The translations under genes and the position numbers were made by a program. The notes below the pieces were generated by a model, which saw only the letters and a list, made by a program, of their open reading frames with translations, made no database searches and had not been told where the DNA came from. Shown piece after piece: positions 62,640-64,000 of a DNA stretch of 64,000 bases (its first letter is position 1; each line of letters opens with the position of its first letter). Source of the DNA: Agrobacterium leguminum (GTDB lineage Bacteria > Pseudomonadota > Alphaproteobacteria > Rhizobiales > Rhizobiaceae); the NCBI RefSeq assembly GCF_015704895.1, contig NZ_JADQWB010000006.1:124001-188000 (forward strand). The letters are read 5' to 3'.

Positions 62640-63842
62640 CTACACGGGTGAAAACTGCGCTTCACGGGCATGGCCGGAAGCGGATTTGGCGAGAGAGGAC
62701 AGTTGCTGCACCAGCAGACGGCAATCGTCGCGGTCCGTCAGCCATTGTTTCCTGTCTGTTGCCGAGAGGGTGTTGAAGGCGTCCGCATAGGTTTGCGGGT
62801 TCATCCGGTTAAACAGTGCGGTGAGATCGTCAGCGCCGGCATGTTGCAGCACGAAGCCGATATCGCGCTTTTCGATGAAGCGGGCGGTTTCCGTGCCGGC
62901 CAGCGCAATCGGCAGGGCGCCATAAAGGCAACCTTCGTAAAGCCGGTTGGGCAGCAGCCAGCTGGAATTCTGGCCTTCCTCGAAAAAGTCTATCGCCCAG
63001 GTGAACTGCACCTCGTTATAGATGGCGGCAAGGTCTTCGGGGTTCTTGTAAGGCCCATGGAAATGCAAATGCGGGGCAGCGGCCACGAAGCCGTCGAAAT
63101 CGGCAAATTCCGAATAGGCCGGCCGGCCGCGCAGGATGATTTCGACCTTGCCCTCCATTAGACGGGCAAATTCGGCAAGGATTTCCAGCGATTTGCGGCA
63201 GCGCAGCGCGCCGAACCAGCCGATTTTCCATGGGTCGCCTGGGGCGGGAGCGCGTGGTTGCGGCGTGGCGGCAACGGCCGCATCGAGCGCCAGCACCTTG
63301 TTTTCCTGCAGCAGGACGGGAAGATCAAGGCCCGACACGGGCTTGAAATAATGCTCCACGAAGGCCGGAGAGCTGGTGATCAGCAGCTTGGCGTCGCGTG
63401 CGAAATAACGCTGTGCGGCATTCAGCATTTGCCCGGGCTTGCCCTTGTTAAGAAGCAGGCGGTGAATGTCGAGACATTCATAAACCAGCGCCGGCTGTCC
63501 GGCATAGATCGACATGGCCCGCTTTGCCAGTGCCAGCATTTCCAGATTTCTGGCAAGAATGACATCGGGGGCGGAGACGCCGTTCAGGGTCTTGCCGAGC
63601 GAAAGGCTGGCTTTCGCCACCGCCGCCATGCGCTGCAGAAACTGCCCGTCGGCGGTCTCCCCGAGCACGACGGGTACGACGCCTTCGATCTCCGCCAGTC
63701 GGTTCTGTCCGCGCCGGAAGCCCGCCAGCGTCACCCGCGCCCCGCCCGCAAGCAGGGTCAGCACCCGCCGACGAATGGCGGGGTCCGACAGATCATGCGC
63801 GAGATATAGAACATGGGTCATGCAAGGGTCCGGTTGGTTCAT
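62640..63842 (-). CDS. exoL: Glycosyltransferase ExoL
   Basis: 400 aa, GT4-like two-domain fold: THVLYLAHDLSDPAIRRRVL at the N-terminus, WKIGWFGALRCRKSLEILAE at the start of the second domain, and LLPNRLYEGCLYGALPIALA with the Glu of the donor site. In S. meliloti ExoL adds a beta-1,4 glucose to the intermediate. The start is uncertain between the ATG at 63842 and one at 63821, since neither has a strong ribosome site. Confidence 0.88.
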   Translation of the reverse strand: MNQPDPCMTHVLYLAHDLSDPAIRRRVLTLLAGGARVTLAGFRRGQNRLAEIEGVVPVVLGETADGQFLQRMAAVAKASLSLGKTLNGVSAPDVILARNLEMLALAKRAMSIYAGQPALVYECLDIHRLLLNKGKPGQMLNAAQRYFARDAKLLITSSPAFVEHYFKPVSGLDLPVLLQENKVLALDAAVAATPQPRAPAPGDPWKIGWFGALRCRKSLEILAEFARLMEGKVEIILRGRPAYSEFADFDGFVAAAPHLHFHGPYKNPEDLAAIYNEVQFTWAIDFFEEGQNSSWLLPNRLYEGCLYGALPIALAGTETARFIEKRDIGFVLQHAGADDLTALFNRMNPQTYADAFNTLSATDRKQWLTDRDDCRLLVQQLSSLAKSASGHAREAQFSPV

Positions 63843-63882
63843 GCGTCAGAGACGCCGCGGATGACGGGTTGGTTCAAAAAAA

Positions 63883-64000
63883 TCAGTTGAGGGCGCAGGC
63901 GATGGATTCCGGGAACTGGCATTTGTCGCCGAGCGCCGTGAAGGCAAACCGGTCGACGATCATTTGCGTTGCGCCGGAATAGGAGAAGGCGCCCATCCAG
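63883..64000 (-). CDS. exoK: ExoK endoglucanase, C-terminal fragment
   Basis: Only the last 38 residues lie in the window: WMGAFSYSGATQMIVDRFAF then TALGDKCQFPESIACALN and a TGA stop. The ending CQFP-S-C matches the tail of ExoK, a family 16 beta-glycanase that cuts succinoglycan to shorter chains outside the cell. The position upstream of exoL also fits. The rest of the gene is to the right of the window. Confidence 0.75.
   Translation of the reverse strand, partial: WMGAFSYSGATQMIVDRFAFTALGDKCQFPESIACALN

Noticed and set aside
1-64000. CRISPR array, toxin-antitoxin pair, phage or IS element
   Set aside because: No regularly spaced repeats, no transposase or integrase motifs and no adjacent toxin/antitoxin pair were seen on either strand.

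Overview
This 64 kb window looks like chromosomal or chromid DNA of a Rhizobiaceae alphaproteobacterium, most likely Agrobacterium. The sequence is GC-rich and densely coded. The strongest markers are a bioBFDAZ biotin operon behind a BioR-type palindrome, a succinoglycan run in the order exoK-L-A-M-O-N-P, an orphan inositol dehydrogenase with an IolR-type box, and dispersed palindromic repeats of the kind common in rhizobia. Genus and replicon are inferences from gene content; there is no rRNA or replication origin here.

Layout. 1-3.6 kb (minus): metal (probably copper) resistance operon of a Met/His-rich secreted protein, a small lipoprotein, a TolC-type outer membrane protein and a multicopper oxidase cut by the left edge. 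3.6-6.0 kb: an unrecognised protein, an AraC regulator whose start codon is problematic, and a GNAT acetyltransferase. 6.2-11.4 kb: bioB-F-D-A-Z, translationally coupled. 11.5 kb: tRNA-Gln(CTG). 11.7-14.2 kb: Lrp-type regulator divergent from arginase and ornithine cyclodeaminase. 14.3-21.4 kb: EamA exporter, idhA, adenylate cyclase, XRE regulator, RHE_PE00001-family protein and a KgtP-like transporter. 21.5-25.7 kb (minus): spike-base-like small protein, lipid A phosphoethanolamine transferase and an OmpR/QseC-type two-component pair. 25.9-32.9 kb: LysR regulator divergent from a hydroxamate siderophore receptor and FhuD-B-C-type ABC importer. 33-34.8 kb: DUF992 protein, cytochrome c, RecX. 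34.8-42.5 kb: sugar ABC transporter with an SMP-30 lactonase (minus), divergent from a NarL-type two-component pair, with two matching palindromes between them. 42.5-48.6 kb: topoisomerase IB, PQQ-type sugar dehydrogenase, a 61-aa orphan, RsmJ, an RluA-type synthase, YigZ and a flavoprotein. 48.6-51.7 kb (minus): quaternary-amine ABC transporter. 52-55 kb: hybrid histidine kinase. 55-56 kb: GhrA-type reductase. 56.3-64 kb (minus): succinoglycan genes, with exoK cut by the right edge.

How the genes work together. Several blocks are sense-and-respond modules: eptA with its two-component pair for envelope remodelling, the sugar transporter with the NarL-type pair, LysR with the siderophore importer, and Lrp with arginine catabolism (arginine to ornithine to proline). 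The biotin operon carries bioZ in place of the BioC/BioH route, so it draws its pimeloyl precursor from glutaryl-CoA (established for alphaproteobacterial BioZ). ExoN supplies UDP-glucose, ExoA/L/M/O add sugars, ExoP controls polymerisation and ExoK trims the polymer.

I found no prophage, insertion sequence, CRISPR array or wholly new defence system. The observations most worth following are regulatory: the paired palindromes at 40.4 kb, the AraC gene without a normal start codon, the palindromes at the kgtP and cyclase promoters, and the orphan spike-base gene beside eptA.
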